From an uncultured Clostridium sp. (GTDB lineage: Bacteria; Bacillota_I; Bacilli_A; RF39; UBA660), in NCBI GenBank assembly GCA_905199855.1, contig CAJKHY010000001.1, positions 25,120 through 89,119 on the forward strand: a stretch of DNA of 64,000 nucleotides, in the 5' to 3' direction. The first letter of the stretch is position 1, and each line of letters begins with the position of its first letter. Position numbers and translations under genes: made by a program. Of the stretch, positions 27,671 to 36,842 are shown piece after piece. The notes below the pieces were generated by a model. The model saw only the letters and a program-made list of their open reading frames with translations. It was not told the DNA's origin and made no database searches.

Positions 27671-28201
27671 ATAATCATCATCACTCATATTTTTTTTGTC
27701 ATAGAATAATTTTTCTTCATATTTACAAATAAGTGCCACAATATTATTAGGAAAAGTTCTTACTAATTTATTATATTTAGTAATATTCTTATCATAATAT
27801 TTTTTTAAAGTATCCAATTTGTCGTCTATTTCCCTTAATGAAACGGATATTTTTTTTATTTCCTCACTTTTTTCTAGTTCCTTATATTCAGTCTTTAAAC
27901 TAGTAAACTCATTCGTAGCTAAAACCAATTGTCTATCCAATTCAAAATTACTTATTTTTCTTGATCTTAGTTTAATAATATCCTCAAATATTTCTTTCTC
28001 AATTTTAACATTTCCTTTTATAATAGCCATAGCCTTATTTAAAGCATCATACTTATTCCTTAAAAGAGTATCAATATTAGACTCTGCTTCATTTATTCTA
28101 ATAATTGATTCCTGAAATTTATTATAAATAACCATGTAAAAAGCAACAAGACCACAGAAAATAAGTACAGTAATTAATAAATATATAAAAAGTAAGTCCA
28201 T
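27653..28201 (-). CDS. LemA-family membrane protein
   Basis: About 182 residues. One N-terminal membrane helix (MDLLFIYLLITVLIFCGLVAF) is followed by long coiled-coil helices (ESIIRINEAESNIDTLLRNKYDALNKAM) as in LemA, which then ends in a helical bundle with RTFPNNIVA. The start is the Met of MDLLF, because AGGATGTGAGAAT precedes it. LemA function is unclear; some members are membrane-attached scaffolds. Confidence 0.8.
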   Translation of the reverse strand: MDLLFIYLLITVLIFCGLVAFYMVIYNKFQESIIRINEAESNIDTLLRNKYDALNKAMAIIKGNVKIEKEIFEDIIKLRSRKISNFELDRQLVLATNEFTSLKTEYKELEKSEEIKKISVSLREIDDKLDTLKKYYDKNITKYNKLVRTFPNNIVALICKYEEKLFYDKKNMSDDDYNDFKL

Positions 28202-28249
28202 ATTCTCACATCCTAAAAACATTATAGCAAAATAAAACTATTTTTTCAA

Positions 28250-28612
28250 CTAAAACTCTTTAATAAATTTAATTGGTTCTTCAAATGTAACAAAATCCAA
28301 GTAAATCATTAAAATTAAATACCATTCCCCGTTAGTAGGATTACTTAAGATAATATGATCCCTTCCTGCTTGCTCAATTACTCCCGTAAAAAGTTTATCC
28401 TTATAATCTTCACTACCAGGAATTGTTACATATACTTTAGCCATTTTCCCCTTATTTAACCTAAGAATGTTCTCAATATATGACATCTCCTCATCATTAG
28501 TGAAAACATTTTGAGCCTCATAACTAGGTACACTTTGTTGGTTTGGAATAGTATTATTATTTAAACCAGTACCAGGGAAAGTAGGATTACTACCATAATA
28601 ACCATTGTTCAT
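28250..28612 (-). CDS. gerQ: spore coat protein GerQ
   Basis: A 120-residue protein. The N-terminal part is low complexity (Gly/Asn/Tyr/Pro). The conserved core is YIENILRLNKGKMAKVYVTIPGS, then GVIEQAGRDHIILSNPTNGEWYLILMIYLDFVTFEE, which is the GerQ hallmark. Known role: a coat protein needed for cortex-lytic enzyme CwlJ localisation, crosslinked by transglutaminase. A ribosome site AAGGAATG precedes the start. Confidence 0.9.
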   Translation of the reverse strand: MNNGYYGSNPTFPGTGLNNNTIPNQQSVPSYEAQNVFTNDEEMSYIENILRLNKGKMAKVYVTIPGSEDYKDKLFTGVIEQAGRDHIILSNPTNGEWYLILMIYLDFVTFEEPIKFIKEF

Positions 28613-28682
28613 AAAATCATTCCTTTCTTTAAAAATTATATGAATAAGTTAAGTAAAATATGAAAAATTTTGGTTTCAAAAT

Positions 28683-28700
28683 AAAAATGTAGTATAATGT
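28683..28700 (+). promoter_or_regulatory. promoter of the NERD gene (shared 18-mer)
   Basis: AAAAATGTAGTATAATGT contains a -10 TATAAT. The identical 18-mer lies before pduL at 29511-29528. Confidence 0.6.
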
Positions 28701-28716
28701 CATTAGGGTGTTATAT

Positions 28717-29490
28717 ATGAGCATAATCAAATATATTATTAATATTTATTCAAACAATCCTAAATCATTTTGGCTTGCAGCTACTTTAGGACTATTTTGT
28801 GTATTAATGAAAATATATTATCCTAAATTTAGAGGATTTATGGGTGAGTTTTGGGTAAAACTTGAATTAAAAAAATTATCTAACAAAAATTATGTGGTTT
28901 TAAATGATATAATGATTAAGGACGAATATGGAACACACCAAATAGACCATATTGTTTTATCTAATCATGGTATCTTTGTTATTGAAATGAAAAATTATTA
29001 TGGCTTAATAACTGGAAGAGAATACGATTCCAAGTGGTGCCAACATTTAGGAAAAACAAAGCATTATTTTATGAATCCTATTTATCAAAACTATGGGCAC
29101 ATTAAAACATTATCAAAATTACTAAATATAGATGAAAGATATTTTGTTTCAATTATTTGCTTTTCTAATCAAGCAAAAATTAAGGTAAACACTAAGAATG
29201 TAGTAATTCAATTGGATTATTTAGTGGATAAAATATTAGAATTTAAAGAGATAACTTTAGCCAAGGATATAATTAATATAAATAATGTTATTAAAATTAA
29301 TAATATTACTGATAGAGAAATAAGAAAAAAACATATTAAAGGCATCCACCACAAAATAGAAAACAATAATAAATTAGTAAACAATATGACTTGTCCTATA
29401 TGTGGTGGCACATTGGTTACAAGAGAAGGAAAGTATGGAAAATTTATTGGGTGTTCTAACTATCCAAAATGTTATTATAAAAAGAAATAA
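28717..29490 (+). CDS. NERD-domain protein with C4 zinc finger
   Basis: About 257 residues: an N-terminal membrane segment (FWLAATLGLFCVLMKI), then a NERD nuclease-related domain (GEFWVKLELKKL, VVLNDIMI, THQIDHIVLSNHGIFVIEMKNYYGLI) with the D-x-x-x and E-x-K residues of the PD-(D/E)XK fold. It ends with a topoisomerase-type zinc finger (MTCPICGGTLVTREGKYGKFIGCSNYPKC). The combination is common in Firmicutes; function is unknown, perhaps nucleic-acid related. The start is ATG 28717 after TTAGGGTG. Confidence 0.85.
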   Translation: MSIIKYIINIYSNNPKSFWLAATLGLFCVLMKIYYPKFRGFMGEFWVKLELKKLSNKNYVVLNDIMIKDEYGTHQIDHIVLSNHGIFVIEMKNYYGLITGREYDSKWCQHLGKTKHYFMNPIYQNYGHIKTLSKLLNIDERYFVSIICFSNQAKIKVNTKNVVIQLDYLVDKILEFKEITLAKDIININNVIKINNITDREIRKKHIKGIHHKIENNNKLVNNMTCPICGGTLVTREGKYGKFIGCSNYPKCYYKKK

Positions 29491-29510
29491 TTTTTCCTTT
29501 ATAAAACAAA

Positions 29511-29528
29511 AAAAATGTAGTATAATGT
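29511..29528 (+). promoter_or_regulatory. promoter of pduL (shared 18-mer)
   Basis: AAAAATGTAGTATAATGT, identical to the sequence before the NERD gene 828 bases upstream, followed by TAAGG-containing leader. Confidence 0.6.
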
Positions 29529-29550
29529 TTCTAAGGTTGAAGGTGATTAT

Positions 29551-30114
29551 ATGAATATAAGAGTAGGAGTTTCTAATAGACACGTTCATTTACTTGAAAG
29601 TGATTATGAAATATTATTTGGGAAAAACAGTCGTTTAACAAAAAGAAACGATTTATCACAAGATGATGAGTTCGCATCAAATGATGTTGTAACTATAAAA
29701 ACAGAAGCAGGGGTCCTAAATAATGTAAGAGTTTTAGGTCCATTTCGTAATTATACACAAGTAGAAGTATCTAAAACAGACACCTATACATTAAAAATTA
29801 ATCCTGCATATGCTTCATCAGGTCATTTTGAAGATGCCAGTGTCGTTACTATTATAGGACCAAAAGGCAAAGTTACCAAAAAATGTTGTATCTTAGCAGT
29901 TAGACATATTCATGTTAACAATATTGATGATACATATCATGATAACCAAAAAGTAAGTGTTATTATTGATACCATAAAAGGTGGTATAATGGATAATGTA
30001 TATATCAAAAAAGGCAAAGGTTATCACTTTGAACTTCATCTAGATACCGATGATGCCAATGCCTTCGATTTAAAAAACGGAGATTATGTAAGAATTATAG
30101 ATGAGGAAGTGTAA
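29551..30114 (+). CDS. pduL: PduL-type phosphate acyltransferase
   Basis: A 187-residue PduL-family enzyme that interconverts acyl-CoA and acyl phosphate and can replace Pta. Seen: VGVSNRHVHL with the metal-binding His residues, RVLGPFRNYTQVEVSKTD, INPAYASSGH, LAVRHIHVN and ELHLDTDDANAF. Metabolic role: acetyl-CoA to acetyl phosphate for ATP (with AckA) is likely. There are no microcompartment genes around it. The ribosome site is AAGGTGATTAT. Confidence 0.88.
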   Translation: MNIRVGVSNRHVHLLESDYEILFGKNSRLTKRNDLSQDDEFASNDVVTIKTEAGVLNNVRVLGPFRNYTQVEVSKTDTYTLKINPAYASSGHFEDASVVTIIGPKGKVTKKCCILAVRHIHVNNIDDTYHDNQKVSVIIDTIKGGIMDNVYIKKGKGYHFELHLDTDDANAFDLKNGDYVRIIDEEV

Positions 30115-30116
30115 AA

Positions 30117-31238
30117 ATGACATATTTAGATTATTCGGCAACCACGCCAATTAGAAAAGAAGTATTAGATATATATAACAAAGTATCCCTAGAATATCCT
30201 GGGAACTCTAATTCTTTGCATTCCTTAGGCGTAAAAAGTAAAGAATTAGAAGATAAATGCACCAAAATAATCAGTAATTTACTCAAAGTAAAACAAAATG
30301 AGATCATATATACCTCCGGTGCCAGTGAATCAAACAATACTGCAATTAAAGGAATATGTTTCAAATACCAAAATCGTGGTAAACACATCATAACCACATA
30401 TTTAGAACATTCTTCTATCATAGCCCCCTTAAATTATTTAAGTGATTTAGGCTTTGAAGTAGATTTTGTTAACATCAAAGAAAATGGTTTAGTAGATGTG
30501 GAACACCTAAAAAGCCTACTTAGAGACGATACAATTTTAGTTAGCATATGTGCCGTTGACAGTGAAATAGGACTCGTAGAACCAATAAATGAAATTGCAA
30601 ATATTTTAAAAGAATATCCTAAATGCTTTTTCCATGTAGATTGTACCCAAGCCTTAGGCAAAATAGATATTGATTTTACCAACATTGATTTAGCTAGCAT
30701 GTCAGCCCATAAAATATTTGGACCAAAAGGAATTGGCTTACTTATCAAAAAAGAAAATATTGTAATTGAACCACTTATTCACGGAGGGAAAAGTACAACA
30801 CCATATAGAAGTGGCACACCACCATTACCTTTAATCGCAGGACTTACCAAAGCCCTAGAACTAAGCATTCCAAACGTAGATAAAAACTATGACTATATAA
30901 AAAAGTTAAGTGATAAAGTAAAAGAAAAACTTAGTACATACAAAATCGTTCATATAAATAGTACTAGTAATTCTATTCCCCATACCATTAATTTTAGTTT
31001 AAAAAACATCAAACCAGAAACATTCATCCATGCCTTAGAAGAAAAAGAAATATATATATCAACCAAAAGTGCTTGTTCCAAGAGTGATTCGATATCTAAA
31101 AGTGTATTAGCTTTAACCAACGATTATGAATTATCAAATACAACCCTAAGAATTAGCATATCTTGCATGACAACAGAAAGTGAAATTGATTATTTCCTAT
31201 CTACATTTGATGAATGTATAAATAAACTAAATTTATGA
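30117..31238 (+). CDS. cysteine desulfurase, NifS/IscS-like
   Basis: A 373-residue PLP enzyme that takes sulfur from Cys. Seen: YLDYSATTPIRKEV, TSGASESNNTAIKG, the PLP-binding Lys in SMSAHKIFGPKGIG, HGGKSTTPYRSGTPP, and a Cys-containing loop KSACSKSDSISKSV. Such enzymes supply sulfur for Fe-S clusters or tRNA thiolation. No IscU/SufU or ThiI gene is adjacent. It is 2 bases from pduL and 12 from the thioredoxin-like gene, so it probably shares a transcript with them. Confidence 0.9.
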   Translation: MTYLDYSATTPIRKEVLDIYNKVSLEYPGNSNSLHSLGVKSKELEDKCTKIISNLLKVKQNEIIYTSGASESNNTAIKGICFKYQNRGKHIITTYLEHSSIIAPLNYLSDLGFEVDFVNIKENGLVDVEHLKSLLRDDTILVSICAVDSEIGLVEPINEIANILKEYPKCFFHVDCTQALGKIDIDFTNIDLASMSAHKIFGPKGIGLLIKKENIVIEPLIHGGKSTTPYRSGTPPLPLIAGLTKALELSIPNVDKNYDYIKKLSDKVKEKLSTYKIVHINSTSNSIPHTINFSLKNIKPETFIHALEEKEIYISTKSACSKSDSISKSVLALTNDYELSNTTLRISISCMTTESEIDYFLSTFDECINKLNL

Positions 31239-31250
31239 GTGAGGTAATTT

Positions 31251-31517
31251 ATGAAAATAATTAAATTTAATGCAATATGGTGTCCTGGTTGCTTAGTAAT
31301 GAAATCAAGATGGAAAAAAGTATGTAACGAAATACCTGATCTTGATATTACTAATTATGACTATGATATAGATACAGACATGGTAAAAAAATATAATATA
31401 GGTAAAATCTTACCCGTAACTATATTTTTAAACAAAGAAGAAGAAGTAGAAAGATTAATTGGAGAAATATCTTATAATAAATTAATTGAAACAATTAATA
31501 AATATAGAGGCTTTTAA
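31251..31517 (+). CDS. small thioredoxin-like protein
   Basis: An 88-residue single domain with the active-site motif AIWCPGCLVMKSRW and the cis-Pro segment KILPVTIFLNKE. Shorter than thioredoxin but fits a minimal thioredoxin fold. It sits directly before a DsbD-like fusion and may be its partner in thiol exchange. ATG 31251 follows GAGTGAGGTAATTT. Confidence 0.8.
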   Translation: MKIIKFNAIWCPGCLVMKSRWKKVCNEIPDLDITNYDYDIDTDMVKKYNIGKILPVTIFLNKEEEVERLIGEISYNKLIETINKYRGF

Positions 31518-31518
31518 A

Positions 31519-32757
31519 ATGAAAAATAAGTATATAAAATATTTAGTTGTTTTAGTCTTGTCATTATTTACCTTTATACCTAGTACTAAAGCATTAGAAG
31601 AAAATATAGTAAACATCCATTTATTTTATTCTAAAGTATGCCCTCACTGTGCAAAAGAAATAAAAATAATTAATGAATTAGAAAAGAAATATGATAACTT
31701 AAAAGTGTATAAACACGAAACTTCTACTCAAGAAGCATACGAATTACTTAAAAAAGTAGAAGATTACTTTGACATCAAAGTAAAAACAGTACCATTTACC
31801 GTTATTGGAGAAAAGTATTATTCAGGTTACAGTGAAGAAAGCACCAAAAAAGAATTTGTAGAAATAATCGAAGTATATTCCAAAACTGGGTATAAAGACA
31901 TAGTAGGAGAGTATATGGGTAATATAGAATTGCCCAAAGAAGAAGTAAATAACAATACTAAAGACAATATTGACGATTTAATAAAAGAAGAAAAAAACAA
32001 TAAAATAGTAAATATTCCCTTAATTGGAAAAGTAAATTTAAAAAATCTAGCAATACCTTTAGTAACCGTAATAATTGGTTTATTAGATGGTTTTAATCCA
32101 TGTGCTATGTGGGTTTTGCTATTCCTAATCAGTATGCTTCTTGGAATAAAAAATAAAAAAAGAATGTGGTCATTAGGACTAGCATTTATAATAACATCAG
32201 CATTAATATATTTTCTATTCATGGTAGCATGGCTAAACATCACAAGCATTATTACCAAAGTAACATTATTTAGAACCGTTATAGCTATCATTGCCTTAAT
32301 TGGAGGAAGTGTTAATTTTTATAGTTATCTAAAAACTAGAAAAGATTCAGGTTGCAATGTCATAGATGATAAAAAAAGAACAAAAATATTTGATAAAATA
32401 AAAAAATTCACTCATGAAAAAAGTTTTATTTTAGCACTTCTTGGTATTATCTCTTTATCGATAACAGTTAACCTAGTAGAACTAGCTTGTTCAGCCGGAT
32501 TACCTGTCATGTATATAGAAATACTTAATATGAATAATCTAACCAATTTAGAATACTATTTATACATTATCTTATATGTAATCTTCTTTATGTTAGATGA
32601 CATTATTGTCTTTAGCATAGCAATGATATCATTAGAATTAACAGGTTTTTCTACAAAATATGGTAAACTATCTAAATTAATCGGGGGTATTTTATTAATA
32701 ACAATAGGCATCTTAATGCTTATCAAACCAGAATGGTTAATGTTTAATTTTAATTAG
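31519..32757 (+). CDS. thioredoxin-DsbD/CcdA-like membrane fusion
   Basis: About 412 residues. A signal-like N-terminus (residues 1-25) leads to a thioredoxin/glutaredoxin-type domain with FYSKVCPHCAKE and TVPFTVIGEKYYSG. After a charged linker comes a membrane domain of six segments, beginning IIGLLDGFNPCAMWVLLFL with the DsbD/CcdA-type Pro-Cys, and a second Cys in LVELACSAGLPV. It probably moves reducing equivalents across the membrane. The start is ATG 31519, since GAGG lies before it; the earlier TTG is within the previous gene. Confidence 0.87.
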   Translation: MKNKYIKYLVVLVLSLFTFIPSTKALEENIVNIHLFYSKVCPHCAKEIKIINELEKKYDNLKVYKHETSTQEAYELLKKVEDYFDIKVKTVPFTVIGEKYYSGYSEESTKKEFVEIIEVYSKTGYKDIVGEYMGNIELPKEEVNNNTKDNIDDLIKEEKNNKIVNIPLIGKVNLKNLAIPLVTVIIGLLDGFNPCAMWVLLFLISMLLGIKNKKRMWSLGLAFIITSALIYFLFMVAWLNITSIITKVTLFRTVIAIIALIGGSVNFYSYLKTRKDSGCNVIDDKKRTKIFDKIKKFTHEKSFILALLGIISLSITVNLVELACSAGLPVMYIEILNMNNLTNLEYYLYIILYVIFFMLDDIIVFSIAMISLELTGFSTKYGKLSKLIGGILLITIGILMLIKPEWLMFNFN

Positions 32758-32767
32758 GAAGTGTAGT

Positions 32768-34690
32768 ATGAAAAAGTTTTATCTATTTTTATTCAACTAT
32801 GGAGTTTTACTATTATTAGAATTTATATATGGGATCTTAACATTTGATAACTTCTCACGTAGCACAATTATTAATATTATTCTCTTTATGATACCTATTT
32901 CTTTAATAATAACAATAATAACCAGTTTATTTAACGAAAAAGTAAATAAAATCATTACCTACGTTATATATGGAATACTAGGTATTTGGTATAATATTTA
33001 TTTTGTCTTTGAAAAAATATTTGATTCCTTTTTCTCATTATCAGTATTCAAACTAAGTGATCAAGGTCTAAAATTCGCTGGTAATGGAATAAGTGGTATA
33101 TTTAAAAACATCTATGGAGTATTACTACTATTTCTTCCTTTAATACTAGTAATAATACTAAAAAATAAACTAAGTTTTAAAAAAATGAAATTAAAAGAAA
33201 TACCATTTTACCTCGTCGCCATAATATTATTCTTCTTTGCATTTGTCTTCAATATAGAAAAACAAAAAGGAGTTGCCTACAGTGCATATGACTTATATCA
33301 TAACATCAATGATAATGCTCTAAACATTGAGAAACTTGGCCTAATCAATGCCACATTCATAGATATAGACAGATCCATAAGAGGCTTTGAAGAGAAAATA
33401 ATTATAGATAATAAAAGTGATAATAAAGAAAACAAAGATAATAAAGATGAAATATTTGTTTACGAATATAACAAGTTAGATATTGACTTTGCCAGTATCT
33501 TAAATAGAGTAAGTGGCGATAATAAAACAATTACCAGTTATATTATGAATGACACACCAACCAAACAAAATAAATATACAGGAATATTTAAAGACAAAAA
33601 CCTAATATATATAACCGCGGAAAGCTTTAGTGAAATCGCCGTTTCAAAAGAACTTACCCCAACATTATATAAACTAGTTAATGACGGATTCCAGTTCACT
33701 AACTATTATTCCTCTAATAACTTAAGCACCATAGGCGGAGAGTTTCAATCCCTAACTGGACTCTATGCCAATAACACAATACTTAGAACATGGCGCAATG
33801 GAAACAATTATTTCCCTTATGGACTCGCCACGATGTTTAAAAATGAAGGATATCAAACATATGCTTACCATGATCATTCATATACCTTCCAAGATAGAAA
33901 CAAATATATAAAATCAATGGGCTTTGATAACTTTAAAGCTTGTTACAATGGCCTAGAGAAACTCATTAATTGTAAGCAGTGGCCAGAAAGTGATGTTGAA
34001 ATGATTGAACAAACCGCCAGTGATTACCTTGACAATGACAAATTCATGGCATATTACATGACAGTATCTGGACATTTTGAATATAACTGGGGTAACAAAA
34101 TGAGCAAAAAACATTATGAAGAAGTAAAAGATTTACCTTACAGTGAACCAGTTAAAGCCTACCTAGCCACCCAAATAGAATTAGACAAAGCATTAGAACT
34201 ATTAATTAACAAACTAGAAGAAAAAGGCAAATTAGATGATACAGTTATAGTCTTACTTTGTGATCATTATCCATATGGATTAAAAATAGAAGAAATTAAC
34301 GAAGTATCCAACTATCAAAGAGATACCGTAGTAGAAGTAAATAGCAATAACCTAATAATATGGAATAACAAAATAAAAAAGACAACAGTTGATAAAGTAG
34401 CCATGTCTATTGATGTAATACCTACCGTATATAACTTATTTGGATTAAAATACGATTCCAGATTATTCATGGGCAAAGATATTTTTAGTGATAGTGAAGG
34501 AATAGCATTCTTTAAAAACAGAAGTTGGGTGACAGAAAAAGGAACTTATTTAACAAGTGGCAACAAAATGATAAACAACAGTGAAGAAGTAAGCGAAGAT
34601 TACATCAAAAATATTAGTAATATCGTAGCCAATAGAATGAACATGAGCAGACTAATAGTCAAAACTAATTATTATAATGTATTAAAATAA
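32768..34690 (+). CDS. ltaS: LtaS-like lipoteichoic acid synthase / sulfatase
   Basis: A 640-residue membrane sulfatase-family protein: five membrane helices in residues 1-165, then an extracellular domain. Motifs: NLIYITAESFSE (metal-binding Glu), STIGGEFQSLTGLYAN (catalytic Thr position), WPESDVEMIEQ, MTVSGHFEYNW and VLLCDHYPYG (Asp-His metal ligands). Known family role: polymerising glycerol phosphate on a glycolipid anchor. The name is by family resemblance; related phosphoglycerol transferases cannot be excluded. Confidence 0.85.
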   Translation: MKKFYLFLFNYGVLLLLEFIYGILTFDNFSRSTIINIILFMIPISLIITIITSLFNEKVNKIITYVIYGILGIWYNIYFVFEKIFDSFFSLSVFKLSDQGLKFAGNGISGIFKNIYGVLLLFLPLILVIILKNKLSFKKMKLKEIPFYLVAIILFFFAFVFNIEKQKGVAYSAYDLYHNINDNALNIEKLGLINATFIDIDRSIRGFEEKIIIDNKSDNKENKDNKDEIFVYEYNKLDIDFASILNRVSGDNKTITSYIMNDTPTKQNKYTGIFKDKNLIYITAESFSEIAVSKELTPTLYKLVNDGFQFTNYYSSNNLSTIGGEFQSLTGLYANNTILRTWRNGNNYFPYGLATMFKNEGYQTYAYHDHSYTFQDRNKYIKSMGFDNFKACYNGLEKLINCKQWPESDVEMIEQTASDYLDNDKFMAYYMTVSGHFEYNWGNKMSKKHYEEVKDLPYSEPVKAYLATQIELDKALELLINKLEEKGKLDDTVIVLLCDHYPYGLKIEEINEVSNYQRDTVVEVNSNNLIIWNNKIKKTTVDKVAMSIDVIPTVYNLFGLKYDSRLFMGKDIFSDSEGIAFFKNRSWVTEKGTYLTSGNKMINNSEEVSEDYIKNISNIVANRMNMSRLIVKTNYYNVLK

Positions 34691-34710
34691 ATAACATTAA
34701 AATCATATAC

Positions 34711-34735
34711 TATTGCTATGCTGTTATAATTCTAA
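34711..34735 (+). repeat. dispersed intergenic repeat, copy 6
   Basis: TATTGCTATGCTGTTATAAT followed by TCTAA, 20 bases after the ltaS stop. Confidence 0.7.
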
Positions 34736-34752
34736 AAATTATCTTATGAACG

Positions 34753-34781
34753 AAATACCTAAAAAAACTAGGTATTTTTCT
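34753..34781 (+). terminator. terminator after ltaS
   Basis: Perfect 9-bp stem AAATACCTA/TAGGTATTT followed by TTTC. It could also serve the convergent hydrolase gene. Confidence 0.75.
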
Positions 34782-34790
34782 TAATATAAT

Positions 34791-35549
34791 TTAACTTCTC
34801 AAAAAACTATCAATAATTAATAAACATTCCATATAATTAGTACTTAAAGGAAAATGATTTGCATTTTTAATAGTAATCAAAGCCGAATCCTTAATGTACT
34901 TATTCATAATCATACCATCACTTATTGGAGTCTCCGTATCATATTCCCCCCATAACAAAATCGTAGGACATTTTATTAAACTAAGTTTATCTATATAATT
35001 ATCATTAACCACCTTTACCAAAGTATTTCTTAAAACAACATTACTATTATTATAATCCCTAGAACCGTATTTTTTCCTCAAATCATCAAGCAAATAATTA
35101 GCCCTTTTCTCATTATAAAATTTCTTTATTAAGTTTTTTAATAATTTAAACTTATACACCTTATACTTCTTATAAATGCTTTTCTTTTTATTTATCCCCG
35201 CTGAATCAATTAAAATTATCTTATTGGGATTATATTTCCTATTAGTAACAAGATCAATAATCACTTTACCACCAAAAGAATGACCAAGTAAAGTAGGGGA
35301 ATCTATTTTAAAATGCTTAATAAATTCTAAAACTATCTCACTATAATCAGTAGTGTTAAAAGATTCTCTTAATTCACTCTTACCAAATCCAGGTAAATCA
35401 ATAGCATAGATAGAGTAGTTATCCTTCAAATCGTTAATAAGATTATTAAAATAATTCAAATTAAGCCCCCAACCATGTAAAAGAACCAAATTCTTACCAT
35501 GACCAACATGTGTATAATTAATATTAATACCTAAAATATTCACTTGCAT
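34791..35549 (-). CDS. alpha/beta-fold hydrolase
   Basis: A 252-residue alpha/beta hydrolase. Seen: LVLLHGWGLNLNYFNNL (oxyanion HG), AIDLPGFGKSE, the nucleophile elbow LLGHSFGGKV (Ser), LWGEYDTETPI (Asp) and NANHFPLSTN (His). Substrate unknown; the BioH/MenH-like group is one possibility. ATG follows TTAGGTGAATTT on the minus strand. Confidence 0.85.
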   Translation of the reverse strand: MQVNILGININYTHVGHGKNLVLLHGWGLNLNYFNNLINDLKDNYSIYAIDLPGFGKSELRESFNTTDYSEIVLEFIKHFKIDSPTLLGHSFGGKVIIDLVTNRKYNPNKIILIDSAGINKKKSIYKKYKVYKFKLLKNLIKKFYNEKRANYLLDDLRKKYGSRDYNNSNVVLRNTLVKVVNDNYIDKLSLIKCPTILLWGEYDTETPISDGMIMNKYIKDSALITIKNANHFPLSTNYMECLLIIDSFLRS

Positions 35550-35592
35550 AAATTCACCTAATAAATTCTATGTTAAAAGTTTAAAAAAATGT

Positions 35593-35621
35593 TTGACAAA
35601 TAATTGCTTTTAATATACAAT
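35593..35621 (+). promoter_or_regulatory. promoter of tRNA-Ser
   Basis: TTGACA at 35593-35598 and TACAAT at 35616-35621 with a 17-base spacer, ending 15 bases before the mature 5' end. Confidence 0.8.
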
Positions 35622-35636
35622 ATTAATATGGCAGAT

Positions 35637-35727
35637 GGAGTAGTACTCAAGAGGCTGAAGAGGCGCCCCTGCTAAGGGTGTAGACTGGGAAACTGGTGCG
35701 AGAGTTCAAATCTCTCCTACTCCGCCA
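35637..35727 (+). tRNA. tRNA-Ser (anticodon GCU)
   Basis: Acceptor stem GGAGTAG/CTACTCC with discriminator G and encoded CCA. The anticodon loop CTGCTAA gives GCU. A long variable arm, as in class II tRNAs, precedes the T arm (GAGAGTTCAAATCTCTC). Confidence 0.95.
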
Positions 35728-35744
35728 TTTATATTTGTAAGTAG

Positions 35745-35769
35745 TAATCCGATAAGGATTTTTATTTTC
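35745..35769 (+). terminator. terminator after tRNA-Ser
   Basis: AATCC-GATA-AGGATT followed by TTTATTTTC. Confidence 0.65.
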
Positions 35770-35791
35770 TCTAAGAAAGGGTGGGTTATAT

Positions 35792-36169
35792 ATGAATGAA
35801 TTTAGTCCTAGTAAGTTTTTAAATGGTGAAATAAATATAGATAATTGTAATCATGAAGTAGTTTTCAAAAGTAGTAACGATGAAGGAGGAACAGGACCTT
35901 ATTTCTATTACTGTCCAATCTGTTCCTCTAACATAATTCAAAGTGTCAGCAGTGGTTTTGAAAATAATCGATGCGTTTACATAACTGATGCTACTAGAAC
36001 TAAAGATATTCATTATATCAAAGGTTTCATAACATCACTTGCTTATTGCAATAAAGATAAAGAATATTTTAATTTAAATAGATATTTTATAAAACACAAA
36101 GAAGAAATAAAAAATGAATTAGATAAAATAAATAATAGCACCAATAATAAAAAACTTATTAAAAAATAA
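35792..36169 (+). CDS. hypothetical protein with zinc-ribbon-like cysteines
   Basis: A 125-residue protein. It has CNH near residue 19 and YYCPICSSNI near 40, a possible CxnCxxC zinc site, followed by a helical, Lys/Asn-rich tail. No family recognised. ATG 35792 is preceded by AGAAAGGGTGGG, a strong ribosome site. It is 9 bases before ybaK. Confidence 0.7.
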   Translation: MNEFSPSKFLNGEINIDNCNHEVVFKSSNDEGGTGPYFYYCPICSSNIIQSVSSGFENNRCVYITDATRTKDIHYIKGFITSLAYCNKDKEYFNLNRYFIKHKEEIKNELDKINNSTNNKKLIKK

Positions 36170-36178
36170 GAGGTTAAT

Positions 36179-36652
36179 ATGAGTATTACAAGTGTAAAAA
36201 AACATTTAAGCAAATATAACAAAGATAAAGATATAATCATACTAAATGAAAGCAGTGCAACCGTTTTAGAGGCAGCTCATGCATTAAATACCTTACCTGA
36301 AAGAATAGCCAAAACCATTTCCTTAAAAAATGGTGATGATAAAATAATACTTATCCTTATGGCGGGTAACATGAAACTAGATAATGCAAAATTTAAAAAC
36401 ACATTTGGCTTTAAACCTAGAATGCTAAACAAAGAAGAAGCCTTAATTCATACAGGACATCCCGTTGGAGGAATATGTCCATTTGGTTTGAAAGAAGAAT
36501 CAGATATCTACCTAGACATATCTTTAAAAAAATATGATACTGTCTTTCCAGCATGTGGTAGTTGTAATTCGGCAATTGAACTCAGCATAAAAGAATTAGA
36601 AGAAATAATACCAACAAATAAATATGTTGATGTATGCAAGCCTATCGATTAG
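36179..36652 (+). CDS. ybaK: YbaK/EbsC-family aminoacyl-tRNA deacylase
   Basis: A 157-residue protein. SATVLEAAHALNTLPERIAKTISL near residue 25, LMAGNMKLDNAKFK (with the key Lys), and HTGHPVGGICPFGL are the hallmarks of the YbaK/ProX editing fold. It likely hydrolyses mischarged Cys-tRNA(Pro) or a similar substrate. It sits between two tRNA genes. Confidence 0.88.
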   Translation: MSITSVKKHLSKYNKDKDIIILNESSATVLEAAHALNTLPERIAKTISLKNGDDKIILILMAGNMKLDNAKFKNTFGFKPRMLNKEEALIHTGHPVGGICPFGLKEESDIYLDISLKKYDTVFPACGSCNSAIELSIKELEEIIPTNKYVDVCKPID

Positions 36653-36660
36653 GCTTTTAA

Positions 36661-36736
36661 GCTGAAGTAGCTCAGTTGGTAGAGCAATCCTCTCGTAAGG
36701 GATAGGTCGTAGGTTCAAGTCCTATTTTCAGCACCA
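36661..36736 (+). tRNA. tRNA-Thr (anticodon CGU)
   Basis: Acceptor GCTGAAG pairs with TTTCAGC (one G-U), CCA is encoded, the D arm is GCTCAGTTGGTAGAGC, and the T arm contains GGTTCAAGTCC. The anticodon stem ATCCT/GGGAT closes loop CTCGTAA, giving CGU. It starts 9 bases after the stop of ybaK. Confidence 0.94.
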
Positions 36737-36779
36737 GTAAGCAATCTGACCAAACTTTTAAAGTATTGGATTTAATATA

Positions 36780-36818
36780 GAAAATATCAATTTCTACAAG
36801 AAGTTGGTATTTTTTTGT
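36780..36818 (+). terminator. terminator after tRNA-Thr
   Basis: AATATCAATTTC...GAAGTTGGTATT followed by TTTTT. Confidence 0.65.
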
Positions 36819-36842
36819 TAATTAAAGAAAGGACAGGTTTAA

